Shown piece after piece: positions 29,124 to 38,074 of a stretch of 41,217 bases of DNA. The notes below the pieces were generated by a model. It saw only the letters and a program-made list of their open reading frames with translations, did not search any database and was not told the DNA's origin. The position numbers and the translations under genes are program-made. The stretch's first letter is position 1. Each line of letters begins with the position of its first letter. The DNA comes from a virus: positions 1 to 41,217 of the IMG/VR virus record IMGVR_UViG_3300049432_000009; one strand, given 5' to 3'.

Positions 29124-29332
29124 GCTTCCTCCTCCTCGTCGCGACCCTCAGCCTTGCGGAGGTCGGCGCGTAGGTCCCGGTTCTCTTTGCGGAGAGCCGC
29201 GATGTCTTCCCTGAGTGCCTTCTGGATCTCCGCGTCGATCTTGCGGAAGATGAGGTACAGGCCGAGGGCGCCGCCAGTGGACAGGAGAACGCCGCCCACT
29301 GTTTTGATGAGTTCAAGAAGCTGGGGGTCCAC
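29120..29332 (-). CDS. Small membrane protein with charged helix, 70 residues
   Basis: GTG 29332 is chosen because GGGAGGA lies nine bases upstream; the longer frame enters the previous gene. The protein has a hydrophobic helix ([20 protein letters not shown]) and a long charged helix with coiled-coil pattern ([20 protein letters not shown]). It may be a holin partner. It opens the lysis cassette. Confidence 0.65.
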   Translation of the reverse strand: MDPQLLELIKTVGGVLLSTGGALGLYLIFRKIDAEIQKALREDIAALRKENRDLRADLRKAEGRDEEEEA

Positions 29333-29355
29333 ACTGTTGTTCCTCCCTTGCCGCT

Positions 29356-30432
29356 TTAGGCTCCGACGTAGAGGACTTCGAGGAACGTCCCGTTGTAGCC
29401 GTTCGTGCCCCACGTGTTCGACGCGGACGTGGATGCTGCGGCCATGTAGAGCTTGTCGCCGGCCGTGAGGGGTGTCGTCACGGTGGTGTCGCCGAACCAG
29501 TCAGTGGTGTCCGATTTGTTGACCTGCACCGCACAGCCAGGGATGGTAGCCCCGCCGGAACCGACCTTGGAGATCGAACATGAGTGTTTGCCGGTCGCGC
29601 TTCCCGTGGTGTACAGCCTGACGGTCACCCGGTACAGGCCCGTCAACGGGATCACCAGAGAGTCCGTGGCGTTATCGAATGTCATGCCGCCGCGGAGTTC
29701 CTGCGCCGCGTCCATCTGCACTGTCACCGCCGTCGAGGTCGTCGACTGGCTCCCTGCCGTGCGGCCCATATGCCCGAACGGGACGTTGCCCATCGCCGGG
29801 CGCCACGTGACGCCGCTGCACACCTCCAGCGGGAAGCCGGTCAGGTCCAGCCGCTGCACAGTCAGCCCATCGTGCTTTTGCAAGGCGTCACGCTCAGCCA
29901 GCGAGAAAACCGGGAGGATCCCGCCAGCCGCCACGAACCGGGCCGGGTTCAGGGCAACGGTCGGGGAGCCGCCGCCCGCCTGCGGGACAGTGATCGTCCC
30001 GATCAGGAAGGACCGGGCAGGCAGCGCCGGCGCAACCGGTGACGCAGACGGGGTCCCAGCGAGATACACCACGGGAGCGGTTGTCGCCCCAGATCCGTCA
30101 CCCGCGGACGAATCGTTGATCTGGATGTAGACGATGTCCTTGCGGGTGTAGGTCGCGTCGGCGGCCGTAACCGCGCCGGTAATGTCGGCGTCCGAAGACC
30201 ACCCGTACATGCCCTGGTGGAACGTTGCGGCAGGGTCGATCATCGCCGCGCACGGCTTCAGCGTCCACTGGGTAGCCGTCGCCACCAGCGTGGTTATGTC
30301 AGTGCCTGGCCTGAACCCGGAGCGCCCACCCAAAGGCCTGATGGCACCGCCACCGTAGAGCGCCGCCTTAGCCTGCCGCTCCTGCTGCGCAGTGATAGCT
30401 ACCCCATCCGGGGCGAGGAAAGTAATAGTCAT
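29356..30432 (-). CDS. Minor tail protein with jelly-roll-like C-terminus
   Basis: This 358-residue protein has a mostly beta N-terminal domain (TITFLAPDGVAITAQQERQA ... QINDSSAGDGSG), and a C-terminal part with LTGLYRVTVRLYTTG, VNKSDTTDWFGDTTV and YMAAASTSASN. That C-terminal pattern is like C1q/TNF-type jelly-rolls found in phage receptor-binding proteins. It lies right after the distal tail gene, and a role in host contact is inferred. Confidence 0.7.
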   Translation of the reverse strand: MTITFLAPDGVAITAQQERQAKAALYGGGAIRPLGGRSGFRPGTDITTLVATATQWTLKPCAAMIDPAATFHQGMYGWSSDADITGAVTAADATYTRKDIVYIQINDSSAGDGSGATTAPVVYLAGTPSASPVAPALPARSFLIGTITVPQAGGGSPTVALNPARFVAAGGILPVFSLAERDALQKHDGLTVQRLDLTGFPLEVCSGVTWRPAMGNVPFGHMGRTAGSQSTTSTAVTVQMDAAQELRGGMTFDNATDSLVIPLTGLYRVTVRLYTTGSATGKHSCSISKVGSGGATIPGCAVQVNKSDTTDWFGDTTVTTPLTAGDKLYMAAASTSASNTWGTNGYNGTFLEVLYVGA

Positions 30433-30445
30433 ATGGGATGTGCTC

Positions 30446-31351
30446 CTACGCCCATGAAGGCTTGGTCGTGACGGTCAATTGCGCCGTCGATGAGTAGTTC
30501 TGTGCCGAAAACGCAATGTAGTTATCCCCGGGGTCGAGGGAGAACCAGCCACGCGAGGTCACGTAACCAGCCCTGGCCGACTGGCCCTGCGCGAGGATCT
30601 CGCGGCGGTCCATGTCCACCGTCACGAACTCACCCGCGGCGAGCTCGAGGGCAGTTGCGAACTGCAGGGACTGTTGCTTCCCGATGTGAGTGACAGTCCA
30701 CCCGCCGGCCGGGATCGGCCCGTCGATGCGGAGCCAGACCGGTGCCTGAGTGTTGCCGGGGTTGTTCACCCTGACCACGCCGGTGCCCGATACGCCAGTC
30801 CAGGTGCGCGGCCACGTCGAAGGCCGGATGAGGCCGCCGGCCGAGAACGGCAGAAGCGTTGAGTCGGTGATGAGGTCCCCGTACTTGCGCGGGTCCTTCG
30901 CCGAAATCAGCACCGAGTATGACGCCATGACGTCGGTAATCTCAGTGGGGATCACTTCGCCCTTGCGCTGCACCATGCAGTTCCGTATCCGGTCGGGATA
31001 GGCCACGATCATGGGGAACTCGGACAGTTTCACTGCCGCGCTTAACCGCTCCTCGGCGTCCAGCCGTGCCGCATTAGTTGGGGCCATGATCAGGCCCTCA
31101 ATGGTCATGATCCGCGCCGTGTAGAACGACTCGGACGCCGTGGCACCATGACCCCTGGCCCGCTGGGACAGTTCGAGTGTCGGCGCGGTGGAACCCCAGC
31201 CATCAAACTTACTGACCGTCCACCGCACCCCGAACCCGTCCAGAGCCCCGAGCACCAGATCGCCAAGGGCAATCATCAGCTCAGATTCACCACCGCCGAA
31301 GCCGGGGTAGAGGGAGGGGCTGGGATACGTTACTGGGCTTGGATAAGGCAT
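30446..31351 (-). CDS. Distal tail protein (Dit-like)
   Basis: This 301-residue protein follows the tape measure and has the distal-tail pattern: an N-terminal beta domain (LGALDGFGVRWTVSKFDGWG), the segment TARIMTIEGLIMAP, and a C-terminal galectin-like part (GDNYIAFSAQNYSSTAQLTV). It would form the first ring at the tail tip. The ATG is at 31351. Confidence 0.85.
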   Translation of the reverse strand: MPYPSPVTYPSPSLYPGFGGGESELMIALGDLVLGALDGFGVRWTVSKFDGWGSTAPTLELSQRARGHGATASESFYTARIMTIEGLIMAPTNAARLDAEERLSAAVKLSEFPMIVAYPDRIRNCMVQRKGEVIPTEITDVMASYSVLISAKDPRKYGDLITDSTLLPFSAGGLIRPSTWPRTWTGVSGTGVVRVNNPGNTQAPVWLRIDGPIPAGGWTVTHIGKQQSLQFATALELAAGEFVTVDMDRREILAQGQSARAGYVTSRGWFSLDPGDNYIAFSAQNYSSTAQLTVTTKPSWA

Positions 31352-31367
31352 CCCAGCCTCCTCTTCT

Positions 31368-34300
31368 CTAGGTTGATAGCGCCCGTTGGCGCCGGGCTAC
31401 TTCGTGGGCTGTAGCCACCGGATCCGCCTGCTCACTGATCGACCAGTTGTGCGTCACCGGCCCCGCCGCTGAGCCAGCCGTCGTCGCAGGGATGTTGAGG
31501 CGCGGCGCGGCGGCCGGAGCGTACCTATACCCGCCCGCCAGACCTTGACGGAAGCGCTGCACCGCAGCGTGGCCGCCCATGCGCCGGACCTCCTCAGCGG
31601 TGAACACATGCTCACCGTTGGACAGGAGCGCCGGCACGTCATCCGATGTCCCAGACCCGGGACCGTGGACCGGCCCGCCACCCGCACGCCTGATCGCCTT
31701 CGAGCCCAGAGCAACCCTGAGTGCGTTCTCCATGGACAAACCAATGCTCAGCATCGTCTTGCTGATGGCGCCCTGCTGCTGCTCGAGGCGCTTCACGAAA
31801 GCGTCCGCCGCCTGGATGCCGCCCTTCGACAAGGCGTCAGTGACCGCGTTACCCGCAGACGTAGACGCCTGATCGATCGCGGTCTTGGTTTTGTTCAGGG
31901 ACTTGACATCCGCCTTCGTCCCCGTCAGGAGAACATCGGCGGCCTTCGCGCCCTCAACCAAACCCATCTCCGCGATTTCCTGCACGATCGCGCCCGAGTA
32001 GCCCATCTGCTGCAGCCGCTTCAGCTTCCCAGCGAACGCCTGCACCCGTGACAGGTAGCTGGACGCCGACCCTTGGATGTCGGACATCTTCGCGGACCCG
32101 TACATGTTGCCGCGTTTCACCGCGTCACCGATGTTGAAGCCCCCGGCAAGGTTGTCCCTGATGCTATTCCGAACCTGCGTGAGGCCCTGCAACCGTGACT
32201 TGGCGGTTTCCAAGCTCTTCGTGAGCTTCTCGGATTGGGCGTGGAGGGACCGCATCTGCTGATCGGACCAGTTCGCCCGCTGATTGAGCGCCCCGGCCGA
32301 GCGCGGCACATTCCCGCTCGCAGCGACAGACCGGAGACGATCAGAGAACGAGTACGCGGACGATAGCGAATCATCGACCGTCCTGAAGGACTCACCCCGT
32401 GCGTGATCCAGTCGGAGCGCGTTCATCTGGTCAATCCGGTACTGGGCAGTGCGGCGCATCTCCTCACGGCGCTTCTTCTCAGCCGCTGCACGAGCCTTCG
32501 CTGTGACAGCGCCGCCAGCTGCGAACTTAGGCAACAGCCCGGCCTTCGCCATCGCCCGCATCCGCTCAACCGCACCATGGCCGCCCATCCTGGCGACTTC
32601 CTCAGCCGTCAGCACATGCTCACCATTGGAGAGCATCGCCGGGATGTCATCCGACGTCCCAGTGCCCGGTCCAAAGACAGGCCCACCAGCAGCCTTCTTC
32701 TTCGGCGCGAGGACGGTCCCGGTACCCACCGGCGGCGCCGAGGGATCCGCCTGGAACTTCTGCAGGATGGTCTGGGTCACCTGCGATAGCCGAGGGCGTG
32801 CAGCCCAATTCAAGTCCGCCTCAGCGGAGCTTGTCTGGGCTGCTGCGGTGATCGTCGCGATACGCTGCTTCCGGGCAGTCTGATCGATCTTCTGCCCGGT
32901 CGCGTCCGTACCCGTCTCCGAGACCTGGATCGTGCCATCCGGCAGGGTCGTCACGATGTAGCCGAGACCCTCCAAGCCCTTCCGAATCGCCGGGGACATC
33001 GGCTCCTTGATGATGACCGTCTTATCCGGAGTCTTCTGGATGGAGTCGTGCAGCAGCAGCAGGTTCTGGTTGACGCCCTGGATGGTGTTGTTGTCGGTGA
33101 TGTTGACCTCGGTCATCATCTTCGGCGGGATCGCCATGACAGAGTTGACGTAGGCCCATGCTGCCTCCGTCGTCGGGAAGTAGGCCTTCGCCACATCAAA
33201 CAGCGACTGCCTGGAGCCCTCCAGCGACGCCTTGAACTGGTCGTAGGACCCGCTCTGGTCGTACACCGTTTGGGCGACCTGGCTGCCCTGCGCAGCGATA
33301 CCGTTGAGCATCTTCAGGTTGTCCGCAGCGGTCTGGTTGAACTCGCCGGTCTTCTCGTTCAGGTAGTCGACACCGGCGCCGGCATTCTCGAAATTCTTAG
33401 CGGCGTCAGCAATGGCCTGATCAAACCCGAGCTGCGCATCCGACGCTGACAGGTTGGCGTTGTTGATGTTCAGCAACGACTCAACCAGATCGGCCGCCTG
33501 CTTAGCAGCCTGCTCAGCCGCCGTGCCAACATCCTTGATCGTCTCGGCTGCGACCGGAGCCGTAGCAGCAGCGTTCTTCTGCTCCGCTGACGCCGCCTTG
33601 AGTGCATCGTTATACGCCGGGAACTTAGCAGCCAGTTCCTCAACCGTCGCGCCCTGGCCCTTGGCGGCAGCCTCGATCTTCGCGAAAGCCTCGGCGGCAT
33701 CCTCGGCCTGCCCGCTGGACACCAGCCCGGCCAGGCTGTCATCGACCCTTTTGAAGGAGTCCTCAAGGATCTGCGATGAGCCCTTCACGCCGGTCATGGA
33801 GTTCACGATGGACTCGCCCCAGTCGTTGAAGTCCTGGTCTTTGTTCTTGTTGAACGTACGCTGCATCGCCGTGTTCAAGTCGTCAACGCCGCGGATCAGG
33901 TCGCCGCCGTCGCGGTCCTGAAACAGGGAGTCCAGCGCCTTGGCCGCGCCGGGGCTGTTGGATGTGACTTCCGCTAAAGCGTCAGCGACCCTGCCCATGC
34001 CGGTGTCGATCTTGGACATGTAGTCCGACTCGGCCAGCTTGGCCAAGACAGTGGCGAGCGTGCCGAGCGCAAGGGCTCCGCTGGCGGCCTTGGTAACGCC
34101 AGCGATGGCGCCACGCGCCTTGCTGCCGGCTGGGGCCAACCTATCGAACGCGTCTTTCGTTTCGACGATCTTGGGGATGACCGTGATCAGCCCGCCGCCT
34201 AGCAGCGCGGCGCCGCCCAGTAGCGCAGCCAGCCCAACTGCGGCGTTTAGGACAGGAGTGGGGATGTCGCCAATAGCGTCAACCAAGTCCTCAGCGCCCT

Positions 34301-35405
34301 GCACCAAGCCACGCAGCACCTCGTTGGCGCCACTGCCCGATTTGAGGAACACCGAGTCGATGGAGCCCGTCAACTTCTCAAAGTCGCCCGCGAGGTTATT
34401 TTGCATTCGGGAGGCAGTCTCAGCCGCGTAGCCCGCGTCGTTGACCGCGTCTTCCCATTTCTGGATCCCGCCAGCACCCTGCTCATAGAGCACCGAGGCG
34501 GCACGGATAGCGTCAGAACCAAAGATCGTTTCCATCGTCGCAATCCGCTGCTCATCCGTCAGCTTTGAGAGCGACCCCTGGAGCACGCCAGCATATTCGG
34601 ACAGGCCGATGAACTTGCCGTTAGAGTCGAAGGCGCTAATGCCCAACTCCTCCATGGCCTTAGCGGCCTCTTTGGAGTTCGGCGTCATGCCCGCGAGCAT
34701 CGTCTTGAACGATGTTCCGGCATCGGAGCCAGTTAGGCCGGCAGACGCGAACGCTGCCAGGCCGCCCGTTGTTTCCTCAATCGTCAGCCCAGTCTGAGAC
34801 GCCACAAGCCCGGACTGATTCAGCGCCTCGCCGAGATCGTGGACTGAGCCCTGGGCCTTGCCGGCGCCGGCCGCCAAAAGATCCGCAAGATGCGGCACCT
34901 TATCGCCGGAAAGCTTGAACTGCGTAAGGGCCGAAGCGCTAATTTCAGCGGCTTCCCCAACACTCAGGGCGCCAGCAGCAGCAAGGTCAAGCGAACCCTT
35001 CAGCCCGCCGCCAAGAACGTCCTTCGTGGACACGCCAGCCTTCGACAACTCCTCGATGCCCTTAGCCGCTTCAACAGCGGAGAACGCCGTATCTGCGCCG
35101 GCCTTTATGGCGGCATCGCGCAGCAATTCCATGTTCGCCGCGGTTTCATGAGTCGCGGCGTCGACACTCGACATTTGCTTGTCGAAGTCAGCGAACGACT
35201 TTACTGCCATCCCGACGCCAGCCAGCATCCCGGTACCCATGATTGCACCGGCCTTGCCGATGCGATCCATCGCGTCCTCGTTCTCGCGAGCGAAAGCAGC
35301 CGTGCGACTGGCGAAGTCCTTGGACGCCTGCTGCGCTGTCCGCAGGCCAGACACGAACCCCTGAACCTTCGCCTCAAGGCTGATGCTGATTGACCGGTCC
35401 GCCAC
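31368..35405 (-). CDS. Tail tape measure protein
   Basis: This 1345-residue protein is the longest in the genome, a hallmark of tape measure proteins, whose length sets tail length. The N-terminal region (about 1-380) matches the TP901 core pattern (ELSKAGVSTKDVLGGGLKGS ... GSDAIRAASVLYEQG), a hydrophobic helix lies near 390-415 (NAAVGLAALLGGAALLGGGL), and long helices fill the rest. A repeat of about 50 residues (TSDDIPAMLSNGEHV-like) occurs twice, near 32690 and near 31690. The start is GTG 35405 with AGGAGG six bases upstream. Confidence 0.95.
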   Translation of the reverse strand: MADRSISISLEAKVQGFVSGLRTAQQASKDFASRTAAFARENEDAMDRIGKAGAIMGTGMLAGVGMAVKSFADFDKQMSSVDAATHETAANMELLRDAAIKAGADTAFSAVEAAKGIEELSKAGVSTKDVLGGGLKGSLDLAAAGALSVGEAAEISASALTQFKLSGDKVPHLADLLAAGAGKAQGSVHDLGEALNQSGLVASQTGLTIEETTGGLAAFASAGLTGSDAGTSFKTMLAGMTPNSKEAAKAMEELGISAFDSNGKFIGLSEYAGVLQGSLSKLTDEQRIATMETIFGSDAIRAASVLYEQGAGGIQKWEDAVNDAGYAAETASRMQNNLAGDFEKLTGSIDSVFLKSGSGANEVLRGLVQGAEDLVDAIGDIPTPVLNAAVGLAALLGGAALLGGGLITVIPKIVETKDAFDRLAPAGSKARGAIAGVTKAASGALALGTLATVLAKLAESDYMSKIDTGMGRVADALAEVTSNSPGAAKALDSLFQDRDGGDLIRGVDDLNTAMQRTFNKNKDQDFNDWGESIVNSMTGVKGSSQILEDSFKRVDDSLAGLVSSGQAEDAAEAFAKIEAAAKGQGATVEELAAKFPAYNDALKAASAEQKNAAATAPVAAETIKDVGTAAEQAAKQAADLVESLLNINNANLSASDAQLGFDQAIADAAKNFENAGAGVDYLNEKTGEFNQTAADNLKMLNGIAAQGSQVAQTVYDQSGSYDQFKASLEGSRQSLFDVAKAYFPTTEAAWAYVNSVMAIPPKMMTEVNITDNNTIQGVNQNLLLLHDSIQKTPDKTVIIKEPMSPAIRKGLEGLGYIVTTLPDGTIQVSETGTDATGQKIDQTARKQRIATITAAAQTSSAEADLNWAARPRLSQVTQTILQKFQADPSAPPVGTGTVLAPKKKAAGGPVFGPGTGTSDDIPAMLSNGEHVLTAEEVARMGGHGAVERMRAMAKAGLLPKFAAGGAVTAKARAAAEKKRREEMRRTAQYRIDQMNALRLDHARGESFRTVDDSLSSAYSFSDRLRSVAASGNVPRSAGALNQRANWSDQQMRSLHAQSEKLTKSLETAKSRLQGLTQVRNSIRDNLAGGFNIGDAVKRGNMYGSAKMSDIQGSASSYLSRVQAFAGKLKRLQQMGYSGAIVQEIAEMGLVEGAKAADVLLTGTKADVKSLNKTKTAIDQASTSAGNAVTDALSKGGIQAADAFVKRLEQQQGAISKTMLSIGLSMENALRVALGSKAIRRAGGGPVHGPGSGTSDDVPALLSNGEHVFTAEEVRRMGGHAAVQRFRQGLAGGYRYAPAAAPRLNIPATTAGSAAGPVTHNWSISEQADPVATAHEVARRQRALST

Positions 35406-35459
35406 GGGGGCCTCCTATACTATGAAGTTCTCGGGTACGATGCAGCCATGAAGGACAAA

Positions 35460-35642
35460 ATGGGGGACCTCACGAAAGCGCCCGCAAAGGGCACGCCAAC
35501 ACTTCAAGCGGCGCTGCTGCTGCTTGTGATCGGCGCAGTGATAGCAATAGCCGGAGCTGCCGGCCTCGGCGGGGTCTTCATCCTCGGCGCCGTCGCATGC
35601 GGCATCGTCGGCCTGATCCAGCGAGACTCGGCGCCGCGCTAA
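35460..35642 (+). CDS. Plus-strand two-TM membrane protein (moron candidate)
   Basis: This gene runs against the late operon, between tape measure and tail chaperone, and its 3' end overlaps the chaperone end by four bases. It encodes about 60 residues with two hydrophobic helices (LQAALLLLVIGAVIAIAGAA and GGVFILGAVACGIVGLI). ATG 35460 is chosen for the AAGGA upstream; ATG 35448 has none. A -10-like TATACT lies at 35416. This is how morons (independently expressed added genes) look. Confidence 0.6.
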   Translation: MGDLTKAPAKGTPTLQAALLLLVIGAVIAIAGAAGLGGVFILGAVACGIVGLIQRDSAPR

Positions 35643-36519
35643 TCCTCAAGGCGGGGGATGAACATCAGCGCCCCGTAATCCGGCTGGTCCTGGTACGGTT
35701 CGGCCGCCCTCATCCGTGACGTTGTTGCGTGGCAACGCACCGGAAGCCCGGTCTTGTACTTCATCTCGTTCTTCGGATCAGTGCAGAGCGCTATCGGCCC
35801 ACCGCAAGCAGGACACGTCTCCGCCTGGAACTTCCGGAACGCCACCATGACCGTCTGCTCATGGTCATCCCACTCCGGCTCGGGGCGGGACGACACCAAC
35901 CTGGCGCCGTCGTACTCGTACACGGTTGCCGGCTCCCAGCCGTGGAACCTCTTGAGTGAGATCCCAAGGCTGGCCGCGGCCTCTACATCTGCTCTGAGCT
36001 CTGCGTCATCCTGAAGGCGCTGAGCGAAAAAGGGACATCGTTTCGCCCCGCATTCACACGCAGCACGGCCAGCACGAAATCCTCGTACTGGGAGTTCGTC
36101 ATGTCATCCGCGAGGGTACTCCACTCGTCGGTGGGGTTGAACGGCAGCGCCTCGCCCTTGCTGTTCTCCACCCCGACGATGGACTTCGGGATCGCCACGC
36201 CCATCACGGCCTCAACATTGAAGTTGTAGGCCTTGTCAGTGGAGTTACCCTCACGAGGGCCATGCTCAGCGGTGAGCTGCCCCCACTCGCCACGGGGCAG
36301 GCCACGCAGGACGAACGTGACCGTGGATTCCTTCATCCGCTCCTCGAGGTCCACGACCTTCTGGGCGTGATCTCTTGCCTGGCTGTTGAGCCGGTCGTCA
36401 GCGAGACGGCGCGTGTTGACGCTCGCGTACTCAGCCTCGGCCGCTTCGTGCTCAGCTTTCAGATCGCCATCCAGGCAGAACGGCACGCGGGTTTCAGGGC
36501 GCTTGATTGTCAGTGTCAT
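35639..36519 (-). CDS. Tail assembly chaperone, -1 frameshift product (GT-type)
   Basis: After codon 164 the ribosome can slip back one base at CCCTTTT (36028-36034) and continue in the second frame, giving about 293 residues with the tail FAQRLQDDAELRADVEAAAS ... KRFHGWEPATVYEYDGARLV and a Cys pair (CPACGG). The second frame has no ribosome site of its own and is open back to the slip point. This matches the lambda G/GT system; the ratio of short to long product is needed for tail assembly. Confidence 0.88.
35983..36519 (-). CDS. Tail assembly chaperone, short product (G-type)
   Basis: This 178-residue protein from ATG 36519 (AGGAGT upstream) is helical and charged, with EAEYASVNTRRLADDRLNSQ and a phage chaperone-like TVTFVLRGLPRGEWGQLTAE. 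It stops at 35983 unless frameshifting takes place. It lies between the major tail and tape measure genes, as tail chaperones do. The longer open frame upstream of 36519 lacks a start signal. Confidence 0.85.
   Translation of the reverse strand: MTLTIKRPETRVPFCLDGDLKAEHEAAEAEYASVNTRRLADDRLNSQARDHAQKVVDLEERMKESTVTFVLRGLPRGEWGQLTAEHGPREGNSTDKAYNFNVEAVMGVAIPKSIVGVENSKGEALPFNPTDEWSTLADDMTNSQYEDFVLAVLRVNAGRNDVPFSLSAFRMTQSSEQM
36028..36034 (-). promoter_or_regulatory. Slippery heptamer for -1 frameshift
   Basis: Minus-strand C-CCT-TTT fits X-XXY-YYZ with the frame of the short chaperone. Slipping one base back leads directly into the long open frame that ends at 35639. A further T follows the heptamer. 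Confidence 0.85.
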
Positions 36520-36529
36520 AGTGGGACTC

Positions 36530-36796
36530 CTAGATTCCAAAAGTTTCAGGGGTGGAGTGCGTGGGCACGGTGATGGTTTCGCGCAGGAGGCGGTCTTCGC
36601 CTTGGACAACGACGTATCCGCCCTTCCCGTTAGGCACGATGCTTTCGCAGGTGATCGCCTCGTCGGTGACGACGATCTCGGAGTCGAGAGGGATCCGCGC
36701 CGGGTCAAGCCCGTTATCCTCCAGCCACTGGGTGGCCTGCTGAAACTGGGGCGTTTCCCAAGCGATGTCGCGTGCTTGGATGGTTCTGGAAGCCAT
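36530..36796 (-). CDS. Hypothetical tail-region protein, 88 residues
   Basis: The ATG at 36796 has AGGAGT ten bases upstream. The protein (MASRTIQARDIAWETPQFQQ...) is mixed helical and beta with no motif I recognise. It lies between the major tail protein and the tail chaperones. Confidence 0.7.
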   Translation of the reverse strand: MASRTIQARDIAWETPQFQQATQWLEDNGLDPARIPLDSEIVVTDEAITCESIVPNGKGGYVVVQGEDRLLRETITVPTHSTPETFGI

Positions 36797-36857
36797 GATG
36801 CGTGGGACTCCTAAGTGTGTGGGACTGGATTAGTGGGACGAAAGGCAAGGGTGGTGA

Positions 36858-36896
36858 CCTGTCCGCCCGCGGTCCCACAACACACGGGCGGACAGG
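36858..36896 (-). other. Hairpin after the major tail gene
   Basis: Twelve-bp exact stem CCTGTCCGCCCG / CGGGCGGACAGG (36858-36869 with 36885-36896) with a 15-base loop starts six bases after the stop of the major tail gene (36902). No T run follows, so it probably protects the abundant upstream mRNA or lowers downstream transcription rather than terminating fully. Confidence 0.6.
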
Positions 36897-36901
36897 AGTT
36901 A

Positions 36902-37414
36902 CTACGCCACGGTCGTGGCGCTGATCTTCACCTGACCGGTCACGAACAACTTCTGCGCGATCTTGAACACGCTGTTCGCCTCCGGGGGAAGCTCCGAGTA
37001 CTCACCCGGAGTGATCGGATAAACGGTCACCTTCTGACCCGCGGCGAGCGCCGTGGTGTACGGAAGGCCCGTCCGGACCACGACGTACATCGGGGTGCCC
37101 GGGACCAGAGTGTCCTTGGCCTTGTTGAACGTCGCCGCGTTGGGCGAGTTCGTGTTGTCGATGTACTCCGCGTCCAGGCCGCGCTGAGAACGGCCCTTCT
37201 GCTCATACGTCTGCGTCGAGCACAAACGCTCATCAGTGACGACCTGCTCCGACAGGGACGGCTTCCAACCGGACGCCGTCAGGTAGCAGGAAATGTCAAC
37301 AGACGAAGCCGCGTTCAGCTCCGTGGCGACCTTCGGCGCGGACGTGTCAGCGATCGCCGTGACGAGCTTGACGAGGGTATTGCCGTCTGCTGGGGTGCTG
37401 GGAATGTCGGCCAT
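36902..37414 (-). CDS. Major tail protein
   Basis: This 170-residue protein has the compact beta fold typical of small siphovirus tail tube proteins (NTLVKLVTAIADTSAPKVAT, DISCYLTASGWKPSLSEQV, LVPGTPMYVVVRTGLPYT). It would form the stacked tail tube. It is followed by a hairpin and the tail chaperones, and has AAGGAG upstream of ATG 37414. Confidence 0.85.
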   Translation of the reverse strand: MADIPSTPADGNTLVKLVTAIADTSAPKVATELNAASSVDISCYLTASGWKPSLSEQVVTDERLCSTQTYEQKGRSQRGLDAEYIDNTNSPNAATFNKAKDTLVPGTPMYVVVRTGLPYTTALAAGQKVTVYPITPGEYSELPPEANSVFKIAQKLFVTGQVKISATTVA

Positions 37415-37417
37415 AAC

Positions 37418-37603
37418 TTAGGACTCCTTCTTGGTGTTGGCAGCCCTTGCTGGGCCGACGTTGTATTTCGGTAGGCGGGCAATGGGCGACGGTGGATAGG
37501 TGTCGCTCTTGACGGGCGTCAAGTGCCCTGCTTCGATGCGCCAGTCGCCTTCCTGCACATCAAACTCGTGGCCTGAGTCGCTGTCTTTCACTCGGATGAA
37601 CAT
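37418..37603 (-). CDS. Small hypothetical head-tail protein, 61 residues
   Basis: ATG 37603 is chosen for AAGGGG eight bases upstream; GTG 37612 lies on that site. The protein (MFIRVKDSDSGHEFDVQEGD...) is a small beta domain with a basic, disordered tail. It comes three bases before the major tail gene. No function is known. Confidence 0.65.
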   Translation of the reverse strand: MFIRVKDSDSGHEFDVQEGDWRIEAGHLTPVKSDTYPPSPIARLPKYNVGPARAANTKKES

Positions 37604-37627
37604 GATTTGCACCCCTTCCAGGGCATG

Positions 37628-37649
37628 AAAAAAGCGCCCCGTAAGGCGC
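37628..37649 (-). terminator. Intrinsic terminator upstream of the tail tube gene
   Basis: Minus-strand stem GCGCC/GGCGC with a 6-base loop is followed by a run of six T (37628-37633). It sits between the tail completion gene and the 61-residue gene, so the tail tube gene may have its own promoter or depend on partial readthrough. Confidence 0.75.
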
Positions 37650-37669
37650 GAAGATGGATTGATAGAGGA

Positions 37670-38074
37670 TCAGGTGCGGGAGCCGGTAAGCACCCAGTCG
37701 AACACTTGGTACAGCGGGTTGTTCGTTGTTCCCGGGATCGTCACGTCAGTGTCCGGCTGGATCGGCTGCTCATTCGGAACCGACTCAACCCGGCCAAGCA
37801 CCCAACCGGTGACGGCTGGCCGGGCTCCCTCCAACGAGTTGCTGAGCTTCTGCGCGATGATCCGCACCGACGCCGCTGACTCACCCACAACAGTGGTCCT
37901 GGACCGCAACTGCCGGGCGTGCACGTCACGGGCCAAAGCCCGCTCCGCAACGGTCGGGAAGTTCGTCAGCACGAACACATACGGGAACGACGGGCTAGCA
38001 GGGACCTTGTCCTTGTAGACCGTCACCCCGGTGATCAGGGCCTCGAACGCCGCAGCCAAGGCATCGCCGGTCAT
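37670..38074 (-). CDS. Tail completion (terminator) protein
   Basis: This 134-residue protein begins ALAAAFEALITGVTVYKDKV and has FPYVFVLTNFPTVAERALAR and the strand-rich end NPLYQVFDWVLTGSRT. These are typical of actinophage tail terminator proteins that cap the tail tube. The ATG at 38074 overlaps the previous gene by four bases. A terminator follows. Confidence 0.7.
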   Translation of the reverse strand: MTGDALAAAFEALITGVTVYKDKVPASPSFPYVFVLTNFPTVAERALARDVHARQLRSRTTVVGESAASVRIIAQKLSNSLEGARPAVTGWVLGRVESVPNEQPIQPDTDVTIPGTTNNPLYQVFDWVLTGSRT

